DNA from: Capniomyces stellatus | Lineage: Eukaryota; Kickxellomycota; Harpellomycetes; Harpellales; Legeriomycetaceae | Direction of reading: 5' to 3' | Length of the DNA: 64,000 nucleotides | Assembly: GCA_001661515.1 (NCBI GenBank) | Contig: LUVW01000033.1 | Coordinates: forward strand, 124,001 to 188,000 | In this document: positions 36,148-48,000 of the stretch, in pieces | Layout of the letters: every line of letters starts with the position of its first letter | Numbering within the stretch: position 1 is the first letter of the stretch | The notes under the pieces: model-generated | Databases searched by the model: none | What the model saw: the letters and a program-made list of their open reading frames with translations, nothing else | What the model was told of the DNA's origin: nothing | Program-made: the position numbers and the translations under genes

Positions 36148-36774
36148 ATGGCTTTACCAATCAAGAGGGTTAAAATCGTCAAAAAGCGAACAAAGAAGTT
36201 CGTCAGAGTCCAATCTGATCGCTTTATGCGCGTTGGAGTAAGTTTTCCCTACCAATTTTTATATGTTTTCAAGTATATTGAGCTAAAGATGGGCATGGCA
36301 TAGTTGTACTAGTCTAGTTTTGCAAGCTATTCAAGCTCACGCGTGTAACCCCCAACACTTTGGTTTTTATGCTTTGAACAAATTGATTTTTTCATACACC
36401 AAAATCCGCCAAGCAAAGTGTTCTAACGCTTTTGTGTGTTATTTTTTATCTTTCTTCTTGCTTAGGAATCATGGAGAAAACCAACAGGTATTGATTCCCG
36501 CACTCGTCGTCGTTTCAAGGGAACTCGTCCACAACCAAAGATTGGTTTCGGATCAAACAAAGCCACCAGATACATTCTTCCAAACGGTTTCCGTCTACAC
36601 ACCGTCAACAACGTCAATGATCTTAAAGCATTGATCATGTTGAACAGAACCTACTGTGTTGAAATCGCTGGCTCCGTAAGCTCCCGCAAGCGCATTGCTA
36701 TCATCAACCGTGCTAAGGAACTAGACATTAAAGTCATCAACGCCGCCGCACGTGTCCGCACTGAAGCCAACTAA
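36148..36774 (+). CDS. RPL32: 60S ribosomal protein L32 (eL32)
   Basis: Two exons, 36148-36237 and 36466-36774, encode 132 residues, the normal size. Family features are RVKIVKKRTKKFVRVQSDR, SWRKPTGIDSRTRRRFKG, KIGFGSNKATRYILPNGF, and IAGSVSSRKRIAIINRA near the C-terminus. It is a large-subunit structural protein. The intron has a GTAAGT donor and a pyrimidine-rich CTTAG acceptor and lies in phase 0. An acceptor-like CTTTTAG immediately before the ATG suggests an additional leader intron whose donor I could not fix. Confidence 0.95.
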
Positions 36775-36959
36775 ATAATTGAAAAACATATATTATTATT
36801 GTTTTTGTATGGAAAATATAATAAAATTTAGTAATATCTTTTGATTATTCTTTTGTTTTAACTGCAAGGCAATAAAGTTACTTTTTTTTTGTTATGGTTT
36901 GACGGTTTTACTATTGCAAATAAAGATATTATTAACTCACAAGCATACTTTGCTCTACA

Positions 36960-37240
36960 ATCTGGGTTGATCGGAAAGTGCCATTGATCCTCAACTTGGG
37001 GCGCAGTAATCCTTGTGCCGAAAAAAAAAAGAAAGACAACTAACTTGAAAGACACGATTAACTACAGAGGAATTGCATGAATAAGCATCCTTATCAAAGA
37101 TGGTAGCCAAATTGGTGGCTATTAGGCTCAGCAGAATAGACGGCCCCTCCCTTATGTTGTTAGCCAAAAAACGAGCATAACTTGGAGCAAGAGAATCAAA
37201 ATCAGATGCAACACTTGAGTTAATGGATACAGCAGATGGT
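36960..37240 (+). pseudogene. Decayed LINE reverse-transcriptase fragment
   Basis: Translation in two frames recovers the start of a non-LTR RT domain: WGAVILVPKK, DTINYRGIA, then after a frameshift MVAKLVAIRLSRIDGPSL, LLAKKRA, and ESKSDATLELMDTADG. This order (PKKG..NYRGI..K..A..L..RL..Q.GF..) is the RT 0-2 motif series of LINEs. Several stops and at least one frameshift show that it is long dead. Whether it belongs to the same family as the element at 28511 cannot be told, since the two fragments do not overlap. Confidence 0.75.
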
Positions 37241-38113
37241 TAAAATAAAATAAAATACAACTACTCGGACAAAGTAGGAGGCGCTATAGCATCACTGACA
37301 AAGATATCATTGAAAAATGACATATCCATAACTACAAAATGAGTACAAGGACATAGTATAGACCAAAGCCACCAAGTACACGCTTGGTCCCTAGTGGGAC
37401 GAGAAGGAAATTATGATAATTACTAATGATATTCTTGAGACTATTGATATTGCAGGTCTTCCACAGCATGGTGTTGGGTAGGAACTCATTTAGTTGTGCC
37501 AACCTGCAGTTGTTGCCAACAACTTTAAAAAGATTTCGACGATTTCTTCAATAAAAAAAAAACCAAGTATACTCTACTTCACTTGCTAGTCAAATGCTAC
37601 TTTGTTAAAACGTAATAGCCTACGTCTAGTTCTGCCACTAAAGTATTTAATTTCGGCTGTTGTGCAAGTCTCAAAGTCTTGTTTACATGTATGTAAATAT
37701 AATGTAGTGGTTTGTTTAGAGTAGCTAAAACGCACTCATTTTTGCACTTTTACAACACAGGGTTTGGGCTTTATTAGATGGTGCAGATGCTGCACTCTGT
37801 CATTTGTCATAGCAACGCAAATTTGCTGATGAGATGTGTTTGTAGCAACGCGCATCTATGTTGATGCGGCCATCTGGTGGGAAATCAGTATGTGCATGTG
37901 TTACGAGCTTATAGCAGAGTTGTCGCAGTCGTGTTTAGCATTGATATCACTTGATACTGTTACTGCCCAACATTTCCATTCCAATCTGACTAGTTTTATT
38001 TTTAGATTAGCCATTAACGGCAGAGTCTAGCTAGAAAATTTATCAGTTATCTTGGAATTGATAAACAATATTTGTGTTCTTCACCTTGCCACTTGAATTT
38101 TGTTGTCACTTGC

Positions 38114-38243
38114 ATTTTTTCGTTGTTTTCATGTTGTTGTTGTTTTCATGTTGTTGTTGTTTTCATGTTGTTGTTGTTTTCATGTTGTTGTTGTTTTCAT
38201 GTTGTTGTTGTTTTCATGTTGTTGTTGTTTTCATGTTGTTGCT
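38114..38243. repeat. 17-bp minisatellite
   Basis: About seven tandem copies of ATGTTGTTGTTGTTTTC, with ATG at 38131, 38148, 38165, 38182, 38199, 38216 and 38233. Because 17 is not a multiple of three, it encodes no regular peptide repeat in one frame. Confidence 0.9.
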
Positions 38244-38338
38244 ATAAATAAAATATCTACTTCTACTAGTACAATAATAGCTAAATATAAGTGTTACTTA
38301 GTTTGATCATCGAATGAACGAGGTGCCGATTTTATTAT

Positions 38339-38345
38339 ACACATA

Positions 38346-38377
<32 letters not shown>
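38339..38377. repeat. (AC)n microsatellite
   Basis: An interrupted then pure CA repeat of about 39 bp. Confidence 0.9.
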
Positions 38378-39112
38378 TCTTGTTTTGATTTCATTAAGAG
38401 ATTATTCTGACAAGGTTTTGGTAATCATATCAATCACGAAGCTTTGTAGATTCGGTGTGTTGTTGTTTATTTAATGCTGCGCATATACTCACTCCAGTTC
38501 ATCCTGACCTTAAATTTACATAATTGACAAAAAACCAACCATGTTATTAATAGCAGAGCATCTTTTACTATCTCTTATTATCTGTTTTGTATACTTCTTG
38601 TTTATCTATAACCTCCGGTCACCAGCCCAAAAACTCGGTCTTTTTGCAATAATTTTATGCCGCTTCCATATTCGAACTTTTCTTTTTCTTTTTCCTTCTT
38701 TTTAATTTCTCAATCCCAAATCTTACATTGTATATGTATTTTTTTTTTAGGCGATATCTGCATTTACTAACAGTAGCTCGCTTGCTTTGTATTTGCATAT
38801 ACAGCTCTATTGTTAGTCAACTTTTCAAATGCAATAGTGAAAGAGCGAAGCATAGTTTATATCCATCTTGCAATTAGCTCTGCTTTTGCTAACATTCCTG
38901 TGTCAGTTGAAGCTACTTCTTCAGTGCTAAGCGTTCACCAGTACGTCTGCTTGTATAAATAGCCACACTTTTGCTTCAATAATCATGTTTTCCTCACCAA
39001 CACAAAAAAGCGCCGTCCGAGTTTTTTACTTTGTAACTTTATTATTATCATTGACTTTAATTTACAAAACACAACAAGCTAACATTATTTTATCAAAATA
39101 GAAACAAGAAAA

Positions 39113-39844
39113 ATGCTTTCGGCAGATGATTTATACTTGACCTTTTGTACCAAAAAGTCAAAGAAAAGGATAGTTGTCACTCTAAACATCAGGTCGCTAT
39201 TCTTTACACAAAATTTACTTTTGCCAATCCAGCGCAAAACACTAGTTAACATCGAAGAGTTGTGTCTGAAGCCACGTTTGCAAATGGTTCAGAAAATCAA
39301 CGCCTTTGCCAAAAATACAGTCAACAGCAGCGAGGCTGTCCATGAGGCCAAAATTGAAAAGAGGAGCCAGTTGATAGAAGAGATAAGGCTGATTATCGAT
39401 GACCTGTTTGTGATTTTAAACAAAAGTAAGGTAGCGTTGCAAGCGAGAGGCGAACCACAAGTGTTTCTAAAGAACTACAAGGGAAACTTGTATCGTTTTC
39501 TAGCAAACCTAGAGGTTGGCGAAAGAAAAAAAGAGTATCTGGGAATAGCGCTGGACCTGTACATGTTGGGCTACAGAGCTGCAGCGTTGATTCTTCCGTT
39601 GTCAACTTTTACGTTTCTGGATGTCACCAATAGCATTGCCGAGTTGGTGTGCGGCAACACGGATCAAATGAAGGAAGGCTACCAGTTTTTGTACAGTGTT
39701 TACCACATCATAAACAGAGAGCTAGACTTTTTGAAAGATGAAGAGTACAAAAGCATAGTCCCTCTGTGCAAGAAGGTGATATCAAACATCATTGCATGGA
39801 GACATTTGCTGTATCTGAGCAAACGCAGAGGTGCAACTTCCTAG
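39113..39844 (+). CDS. Highly divergent 14-3-3-like protein
   Basis: Single-exon protein of 243 residues, the length of a 14-3-3 protein, and almost all helical. The best match to the family is the centre: LIEEIRLIIDDLFVILN, EPQVFLKNYKGNLYRFLANL and ERKKEYLGIALDLY correspond in order and spacing to the KVFYLKMKGDYYRYLAE region and following helix. The end has FLKDEEYKS then SNIIAWR, like the family's LNEESYKDS and DNLTLW. The phosphopeptide-binding Arg is kept (R128) but the adjacent Tyr is Phe129. The N-terminal third is poorly conserved. A second divergent member lies at 63341. Function is not known; it may bind other partners than classical 14-3-3. Confidence 0.6.
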   Translation: MLSADDLYLTFCTKKSKKRIVVTLNIRSLFFTQNLLLPIQRKTLVNIEELCLKPRLQMVQKINAFAKNTVNSSEAVHEAKIEKRSQLIEEIRLIIDDLFVILNKSKVALQARGEPQVFLKNYKGNLYRFLANLEVGERKKEYLGIALDLYMLGYRAAALILPLSTFTFLDVTNSIAELVCGNTDQMKEGYQFLYSVYHIINRELDFLKDEEYKSIVPLCKKVISNIIAWRHLLYLSKRRGATS

Positions 39845-40230
39845 TCACAGGAAATCATCTTACACATTTCACCCATTTCACTACTATCTCACATTTAGCA
39901 CGTTTAGTATTGGGTGTGTTTCTACAAAGCTTTTATGTAGTCGTCTATTGCTTTTACACTTAAATTTATTTATATTTATGTTTTCAGACTCTGGTCTGGT
40001 CTGGTTTTATTTATTTATTGAAATTGTTTATTTTTTTTTATTGCAAGTCAATTAACCGTTTTATTATTATTTGATTTTACCAAGTTTCAATTTGAAAATA
40101 AACTAATATGTTTCTATGTGGCTTGGTCAATTACTAGGCTGAAATAAAATTGTAATACCCTTTGATAATTGACAAACACAAAAGTATAACTAAGCAATTC
40201 CCAACGTGTTGATGTACTCTAGCATGGGCT

Positions 40231-40262
<32 letters not shown>

Positions 40263-40264
40263 GN

Positions 40265-40295
<31 letters not shown>

Positions 40296-42229
40296 GGAGG
40301 AGGAGGGGAGGCTCTTGAGCACAAAAGCAACGTAAGAGTGATGATGTTGCTTTACTCACGTGTGTATCAAACGCCTTTAAAGTCGAGATTTAACGCAACT
40401 TCTTTTTTAGTTTTATTTTTAAATGGGGGCACGAGAACACTAAAGTTGGTGCAAAAAAATAAAAGTATACATTTGCATTGCTATTCAATGGTAAGACAAG
40501 GTTCATATTGGGTGAGGCGCGGCTAATAAGTGTTTTTTTTGTTTGTGTTGTACATGGCTTCTAGATAAAGGATAGATAAAAAAAAGAGAATGATATGGTT
40601 GAAAAAAAAAACTGTTTATGTTGGTCAACTGCGGATATGGTAAAATGCATGCAAAGAGATGGGACGCAAACGTACGAGATAAATAATGTTGTATGTAAAA
40701 AAAAAAGGGACAACTATGGGATACTGAGTTGCGTTATGAGATATATTATCAAAAGGTGTGATTATATTTGTGTAATGTATCCATAACATATGGAACTAGT
40801 AAATGCAGCTGGTAGATGTTGCAAAGTTCACATATTTGTTTTTATAAAAGAGAAATGAACGTGACACCAAAAACAGTGTTACAAAAGAGAAAAGTCCAAG
40901 TAAAAAAGTCGGCCTTGTTACAAAGTAAATTTAGATGATTGTCAAGGTTTTCTTTATTTTTTCCAAATACAGCTTGATTTTATTTCCTTGGTCAAACGGG
41001 TCAAACGGGTCAAACGAGCGTGTGATATCAATGGCAAATATCAAATGTTTGTTATACCCGCTTATTTGCTGAATGATTGTAGATAATATGGCATTGATTG
41101 TTTATATCACATTATAAATTTTACGTTTTATTTCTATCATCTGTGTGTGTATGTTTTTTATTTTTATTTTTATTATTATTTTTGTTATTATTTTTATTTT
41201 TATTATTGCCATTGTTCTGTTTTGCTTTTAATAGTGGAAAATTAAAATGTTTGGATTAATAACTGTCAGGTTTGGCTAATAAGGCACAAGTGTAGCAGGT
41301 GAGATGAGAGAGCAGTAGGCGGAGGGCCTAAGCGTGTTTTGACTTGGGGAAAGGGTGGGGAGGTTGATGTGGCAAAAGAAAAACGGGAAATTATAGTTAA
41401 ATGAAGGCAAGGTGTGTGTAATGAATATTAAAACCTTAAATGCTAACAAAGCCAGGAAAACGCTGCATTGCGAGCAATTCAAGGGTGCCAAAAGTATTTA
41501 CGAATAAAAAATAAAGCGCCAAGAATAGATGGCACAATAAATTTGTGATTTGGAGAATTGGTATCCAGTACAGCATAATAAAATGAAATATAACATAAAA
41601 TGTAGCGTAATAAAATATAAAGTGAAGGATGGCGTAGAGAAATGAAATATTTAAACAGAGAAACTTGTGAATTAAAAAAATAAGAGGCTGTAATATTAAC
41701 ACCAACATACATTTAGAAATAACAACGTAAAAAAAAAAAGTTTAAACTGGCAAAACAAGTCAGATAAAAAAGGAACAATTAAAGAATAAATAAAAAACAT
41801 ATATAAAGGGAATCTCAAATGCGGGAGGAATAGAGAGCAAAAAGTTTGGAAAACTGTTTGAAATAGTACAAATTGGTAATATAATAGATATAATTCAAAT
41901 TTGAGTATAGGGCTTAATTCTCAATTTTGCAAAAGTAAATGTAAAAGAAAGAGCGAAGGTCCTCACTTGGTTGTAGAAGTAAGAAAATTAGAGACGACAC
42001 CAGCGTTGCGACTTTTTTTTTTTCGAGTCGCTTAGTGTAAACTGGATTTAAATTAAAATCAAGCTTTAGAAGGAATTCGGGTTACTTTGTTTTGAGGTGT
42101 AAAATTATAAACAATTGTTTGGAAGGGAAAGATCGAATTACAGGGTATGCTGTATAAACTGTAAACAGAGACAGAAACCGGATACGCGTACGTGCAATAA
42201 GAAGAGATAGATGTATAGAGAGTATAAAT
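39845..42229. other. Intergenic region containing a poly-G gap
   Basis: A poly-G run of about 80 bp with one n (40233-40294) is probably an assembly or sequencing artefact. A short tandem of gtcaaacgg lies at about 40994-41020. The region near 41150-41210 is (TTTTTA)n-like. No gene is supported. Confidence 0.5.
40233..40294. repeat. Poly-G tract with n
   Basis: Uninterrupted G on both sides of an n at 40264, followed by gaggaggagg. Such a long homopolymer is rare in this AT-rich genome, and the n marks an unresolved length. Confidence 0.8.
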
Positions 42230-44552
42230 ATGGCGAACGGCAACAGGAGCAATGGGAGTAGAAATAGAGTAGAAAGTGTTTTGGGGGAATCGAGCGATTT
42301 GAGCAGGTTGTTTGAAGAGTTGAGCGAAAGTGTAGCGATGAGGTCAAGGAGGAGATCGATAGAGTTGCAGGGGTTGGGGCTGGATACGGATAGGAGCAAC
42401 GAGGAAGTGTACTTTGACACCTTGTTCTCAAACGCAATAGGTAAGGCGAAAAAAGAAAGAGGTGAAAACGGGGCAGAGGGGGGTATTTGAAATGGATATA
42501 GTTGTTGGAATGAATTGTAAGTAAAAAGGATGTGGAACGGTATGATTTTATAGAAGACATGGAAGGTGGAGGACGTGGAAGTAGTAGTATAGCTTTAGAT
42601 AATGGGGAGGAACAGGGAGTAGAGGGTGAGAGTGAGAGTATACCGGTGTTAGTTGGAGTAAGCGGAGAGGAACATGTAGATAATAATGGAAGCGAGGTTG
42701 AGAATGAAAGTGATAGCCAGAGTGAAGATAGAGGTGCTACAGGGAATGTAGATATGAATATGGGGATGATGGTAATGAGCACGAATAATAACTTGGGTGT
42801 GCGTGGGAGAGGTGGGGAGAGGGTGGGCGTTGTAGGGGGAGTGGGTAGATCGGAAACGGCGATTGGAGGGTTGGAGGGAGTGCTGAATCGGTCAAATAGA
42901 ACACAACATATGGGTGCAGCCAACGCGAGCATGAGATATTTGATGCCTAGGGGGTATAGGACGGTGGATAGCAGGCTGATGGGGGTGCAGCCAAGACAGC
43001 AGTTTTCGACGATGCGGGAGTTGATAGCAGTGAGGAGGCGGGCAAGAGGGGGCGGAGGAGGGAACACAAGAGAAAGCAGAAATAGAAACAGAAACAGAAA
43101 CATGGATGCAAGTATAGATAGAAGAGGGAATTTAGGAGATGGGGAAGAAGAAGAGGAGGATGGGGACGAGGAGGAGGAAGAAGAAGAAGATGAAGAAGAG
43201 GACTATGTAATACAGAGGGAGCGAGATCGGTTATTGGAGAGAGAGCGAGCGCTTTTGGCGTTTGGGAGTCTTGGAATAGACACAGATCTGCGCAGACGGC
43301 TTGAAAGAGAGCTGCGTAGAGACAACGCGTTGTTTGCAGAGAGAGAGTCGCAGAGAGTTGGAGCAAGAGCAATACATGCAGGAAAGAGGTTTGATAGGGT
43401 TGAGGAGATAGTCAAGCTGAGGGAGGAGGAACTGAAGACTATTCCTAGGGGTTTGGTGCCTTTGAGGAAGCTGAACAGCACTTTTCTGAAGGCAGGGACG
43501 CATTTTGTAGGGGTCCAGGAACTGGCCAAAAACAGCTCGAATCCTTTGCTTAATTTCGGCAGATTATCCTCCAGTCCAGGCAGTAACAGTGGGTCTGGAT
43601 CAGATTCTGGCAGTGGGATGTGGGATGTGCAAGTCAGTATTGAGCATGTTGATATTGAGGCTGGTATTCTTGGAGGTGTTATGAGGGCATTTAACATCCC
43701 AATGGTTGAGACTACAGTAACTACTTTATGGAAAGGACAGGTGCGCAATGGAGCTCATACATATAAATTAGTTGTGGTTAAATAGCAGATAATGAATAGA
43801 AACTGTAAACAATAAATGGGTGATTACAGATTGTAGATTTTAGAAACTTTGATCAATGGACTAGAAATTGGACAGCCAATGTTTTAACAGACATGGCTCA
43901 TTGGAGTCTGATCTACCCTCAAGCAGACAAAAGAAAATCAAGGTAATCAAAGCGGCTTAACTACTTGACTTGTCAGTAGTGCGACTGTTTAATGCTGTGT
44001 ATTCATTCATTTGTTTTGATATTGTTAGGATGCTGGAATCGTTTGAAAAGAGTTGGGTTGGAAAGTTTATGCCATCGGAATTTGAAAACTATATTTTTAT
44101 GAGGTGGAAAGGTATGGACTCACACTTGCTTTTTCATATTGGTTATTTGATGCCGAGAGTATATATATATGAATGTATGTTTAAAGTTGACGAGTCCTGT
44201 ATTTATAAATCAATAGAAACCGATTTCTTAAAGTCAACATCAAGCGAAGCAGGACTGACAATTACCGGGTTTTATTATGTTGTTATGGACCGATTGACAG
44301 GCAGAGTAAATGGTAATGGTGAATTCAAATAGCATAAATAAGAGTGTTTAAATATGGCCGAGTAGGGAGCATGTATTTGGTAGATTGAAAAATAACGTGT
44401 AAAGTTTGATTGGGTTTTGTTTAGGAGTTTATTATGACCCACTATGCCAGCCGTTCCAAAAAGTAGAGTTGAGGCCAGTGTCTTTGAATGAGCCCAGCAA
44501 AAGTAATGGGGGCTGCAGTGGATACAGTTTCAGTTCTTTTTCTGTCTGCTAA
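42230..44552 (+). CDS. GID4: GID complex substrate receptor GID4 (Vid24)
   Basis: Five exons: 42230-42440, 42554-43740, 43830-43942, 44029-44312 and 44425-44552, giving 640 residues. GID4 is the Pro/N-degron receptor of the GID/CTLH ubiquitin ligase, which in yeast destroys gluconeogenic enzymes. The Vid24 beta-barrel spans about residue 380 to the end: LNSTFLKAGTHFVGVQ, ETTVTTLWKGQIVDF, TDMAHWSLIY, FENYIFMRWK, and the diagnostic ITGFYYVVMDRLTGRVNG followed by YYDPLCQPFQKVELRP. The first ~370 residues are a Gly/Glu/Arg-rich, acidic low-complexity extension absent from short GID4 proteins. Intron 2 has a weak GTGCGC donor; intron 1 uses the acceptor ending at 42553, chosen by phase. The GID4 core assignment is firm; the exact extension is less so. 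Confidence 0.85.
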
Positions 44553-45066
44553 ATAAGAGTGTTTGTATTTCTAATATTGTTGTTGTGGAGACACAAGTTT
44601 TGGTTTATTTAGTGTTTGGGTATATATATGGCTTTGGTGATGGATTTCCAAAAATAAATAGATAAATAAATAAAGAACATTTAGAAATTAGCCGGTGAAA
44701 ATGACTAAAACAGCAAAAAAAAAAAAAAAAAGTGTAAAACGTGATAGCAGAACAAATAGTTTGGTTGTGTCTGTAAGGCTTAAATAAAATTGCAAAAATG
44801 TAAAAAGCAACGATTAAAAATAGTAAATAAAGAGAAAGTGGAAAAGAAAGGAAATGATAAAACCAGGCTTTTAAAGAATCACAACAGTTCAAACATATTT
44901 TAATAAAAGAGTAAACTGGAGAGAATAAAAGAAGGTGCAAGAATAATAAAAAGGAGAAACAAGGCGGAATTTATATAAAAAACAAGGTGTTTCATAAATT
45001 CATTAAATAAATAGAATTGGAAAAGAAAAGAAAAGAAAAGAAAAGGGAGGTGAAGGTGCCAATAGA

Positions 45067-48000
45067 ATGAATAAAATCATAAAGGTAGGCAATAGGCAAA
45101 GGGAAGAGAGAGAAGAAGAGGTGGAACGAGAACGAGAAAGAGAACGGGAGCAAGAAAGAGAACGGGAGCGGGAGCGGGAGAGGGGAATGGAGACGCCTAA
45201 ATTCCCAGAAATGGTGTTTGGAGAGTTGACAAGAGGAGATAGTAGGCAGTGCGAGGGGGGGAAGGAGGTGGTGGGGTCAGGGTTGGAGCTGGGGCTGGGG
45301 CGGGAGGCTTCAAGGGGGTTTGGGGTGGAGCGAAGAAAGTATATATGTATGGGGGAGGGGGATGAGATAGTGGATAGGGAGGAGTGGATGGTGATTCAAA
45401 CGAATGCGATATCGGGGTTGACGAGGAGTAGGAAAAAGTCGGGGTTGTTGGGGAAGATAAGCAAGAGCGAGTTACCGGTGGTTAAGGGGACAAAGTTCAA
45501 GTCGGTAAAGTACGGGACGTTTAAAAAGTATGTGGACCAGGTTGAGGAGGAGTATCAGCAGCATTTGGAGAATCAGGAGAGAAAGAGGCAGTTTGTGTTT
45601 AAGCAGCAGCAGGAGCTGATAGATGAGCAAGGACGGGAACGGGAGTTGGAGTTGGAGTTAGGGATAGAGTTGGGGTCGGAATTGGAGGGGGAAGCTTTGG
45701 GAAAGTTATTAAAGGGGCAAAGGGGTGCTGGTGGGGGGTATGTGAATGGCAACAGGGATGGAGATAGCTTCAGTGACAACAGGGAGGGGAGGGGAAGAGG
45801 AGAAATTGAGAGAAAAGTTCCAAGTATATTTTTTTCAAAGACGTTTGATTTAGAGGATCCAGGTACGTTTGAAAAGGTGATGGGTATGCTGAGAGAAGAT
45901 TATAAAGGTGGGGGTGAAGAAAATAGGGATTACGACAATAGGGGCGGGGGTATGAAGTTTGAGGAGGTGTTTGGGAGAGAAAAGGAGAAGGAAAAGTTGA
46001 ATGAGTATTTGGACCGAGTGGAGACGGAGTTGACGAGGGAAATAGCGGGGCGGTCAAAGGCGTTTTTTGAGGCGCTTTCAACGTTGCAAAAGTTGTATGA
46101 GGAGACAAAGCATTGCAAGCAGGAAATCCAGAAGCTGTTGGGAATAATTGAGGAGTCGAAGGAAGTGGAGAGGAGCAGTGGAGTGTTGGTGTTGGTGGGG
46201 ATGCAGCGGAGGCGGATGAACCTGAGGGAGAGTTTGAGGTTTGTACGGGTGCTTGAGGAGACGTGCAACACGCTGCCAGTGATTGAGGAGTTGGTTAGAG
46301 GAAATGACTCTGTTGGGGCGTTGAGTTTGCTGGAAGAGCTGGAAAATGTGGTAATGGATACAAAAGCAGCAGGAAAATCGACGAGTAACAGCAGCGATAA
46401 TGAAGACAAAGAAAAAGACAAAGAAAAGGGCAGAGGCAGAGGTAGGCGTAATAAGGCAGGGGAAGCAAATGAAGAGTTGAGAGAGTTGGGGTTAGTTAAC
46501 AATACGTTTGGGTATACAGCAAAGCAGCTGAAGAGAGCAATGGAGTCGGTGGCAGACACGGCGTTGGAGAGTTTGGTGGAGCATTTGGAGACAGGGATGG
46601 TAGAGTATGTGGAAAGTAAAAGCAAAGTTAAAGTTAAAGGCCGAGTAAACAGTAGTAGAAAAAGTAAATACAGGCATAGAGTAGAGATAAACGGAAAGGT
46701 ATTGGCGTTGGTTCGGGGACTGGAGAGGATAGGCAGAGGTGGGGAGGGACTTGGGAAGTTTGGGGAGAGACTGGAGGAAACAGTAGGGAGGTTGGTGGAG
46801 AAACATTACCCAGACGAGGCGGGGCTGGTGTTTCCTCGGTCAGGAAATGGAGTGGATTTCAACGATGCTCAGGTTCAGGAGCAATTAGCAGCGAGCGTGA
46901 AGGCGGTGTCGTTTGACTTGTTCTTGAAGCTGCTGGTTGACCAGTGCAACAGTTTGGTGTTGGTGAATGAGTATATCAGTGAGGTTTGTTTGGTTGTTTT
47001 TCAGCAGGTTTGCAAGACAAGTCCAGTAGAAGATGGTAATTAATCAGAGTAAATAACAGATAGTAAATATTAAATAGCAAATGGTGAATATAGAGTAAAT
47101 AGTAAATAGTAATGAATGATGAATGATGAATAGGCGAGTTGGGTAGAAAAGTCAACGAGTTAAGGGAACAGATAACGGATATTTCGCACATGAGGTTTGC
47201 CAAGTTGATTTTACACAGAAAGGAGCAGAATTCAAGGCTGCCGATTGGATCGTTTTACCGGGTGTTTGAAGAGGCAAAGAAGTTTATTTACCAGGTGGAG
47301 GAGCTGAGTAGTGGGAAGCGATCGGTGTCAACGAGATGGTTAGTGATGAGTTTGGGCAAAAACTTTATACAGAATTTGTCGGTGGAGAAGAGCAAGCAGC
47401 TGAACATGATGATTGAAAACGAACAATGGAACCAAACTGATGCACCACAGGATTACCAGCAACTATTTGACAAGTTGGTAGAAACTAGTAACATTCAAAT
47501 CGAATCTGAACCAGAGTTTGAATCTGAACCAGAGTCTGAATCTGGATCTGGATCTGGATCTGAATCTGGATCTGAATCTGAATCTGAATCTGAATCTGAA
47601 TCTGATTATAGATTCAAGTCTAAATCTAGATTAGAAATTGGTAAAGTAAAGGATCCGTTTTATGTGAGATCGGCAGAATTGGCAAGTAAATGTTTGCCAC
47701 TAGTAACAGCAAACAACAATAGTAGCAATAATAATAATAATAGTAATAGTAATAGTAATAGTAATAGTAATATTAATATTAATAGTAATAATGTTGGAAG
47801 GAGGTCGGTAGGGAAATTAACAATCAACAATACAAGCTATGCGGTGGTTGGCAGTGTGTTGGTGTTGATAAAGATAGTGTATGACTATGTGGTTGTTGGG
47901 CTGCACGTGCCGTTTTTGGCGACGCAGGTGGTGGCAGAACTATCGGGAGTTCTGAAGCAGTTTAACAGCCGGGTGTGCCAAGTAGTGTTGGGGGCCGGGG

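Larger units (their letters stand above)
36775..39112. other. Intergenic DNA with LINE relic and simple repeats
   Basis: Contains a decayed LINE fragment (36960-37240), a 17-bp minisatellite (38114-38243) and an (AC)n tract (38339-38377). No intact gene was found. Confidence 0.5.

Noticed and set aside
42138..43103. 321-codon minus-strand frame opposite GID4
   Set aside because: Ser/Pro/Leu-rich shadow of the purine-rich GID4 extension; no domain, and the plus strand is clearly coding.
44655..44680. Possible fourth LINE tail (aaataaatagataaataaat)
   Set aside because: The core sequence before the tail repeat is absent.
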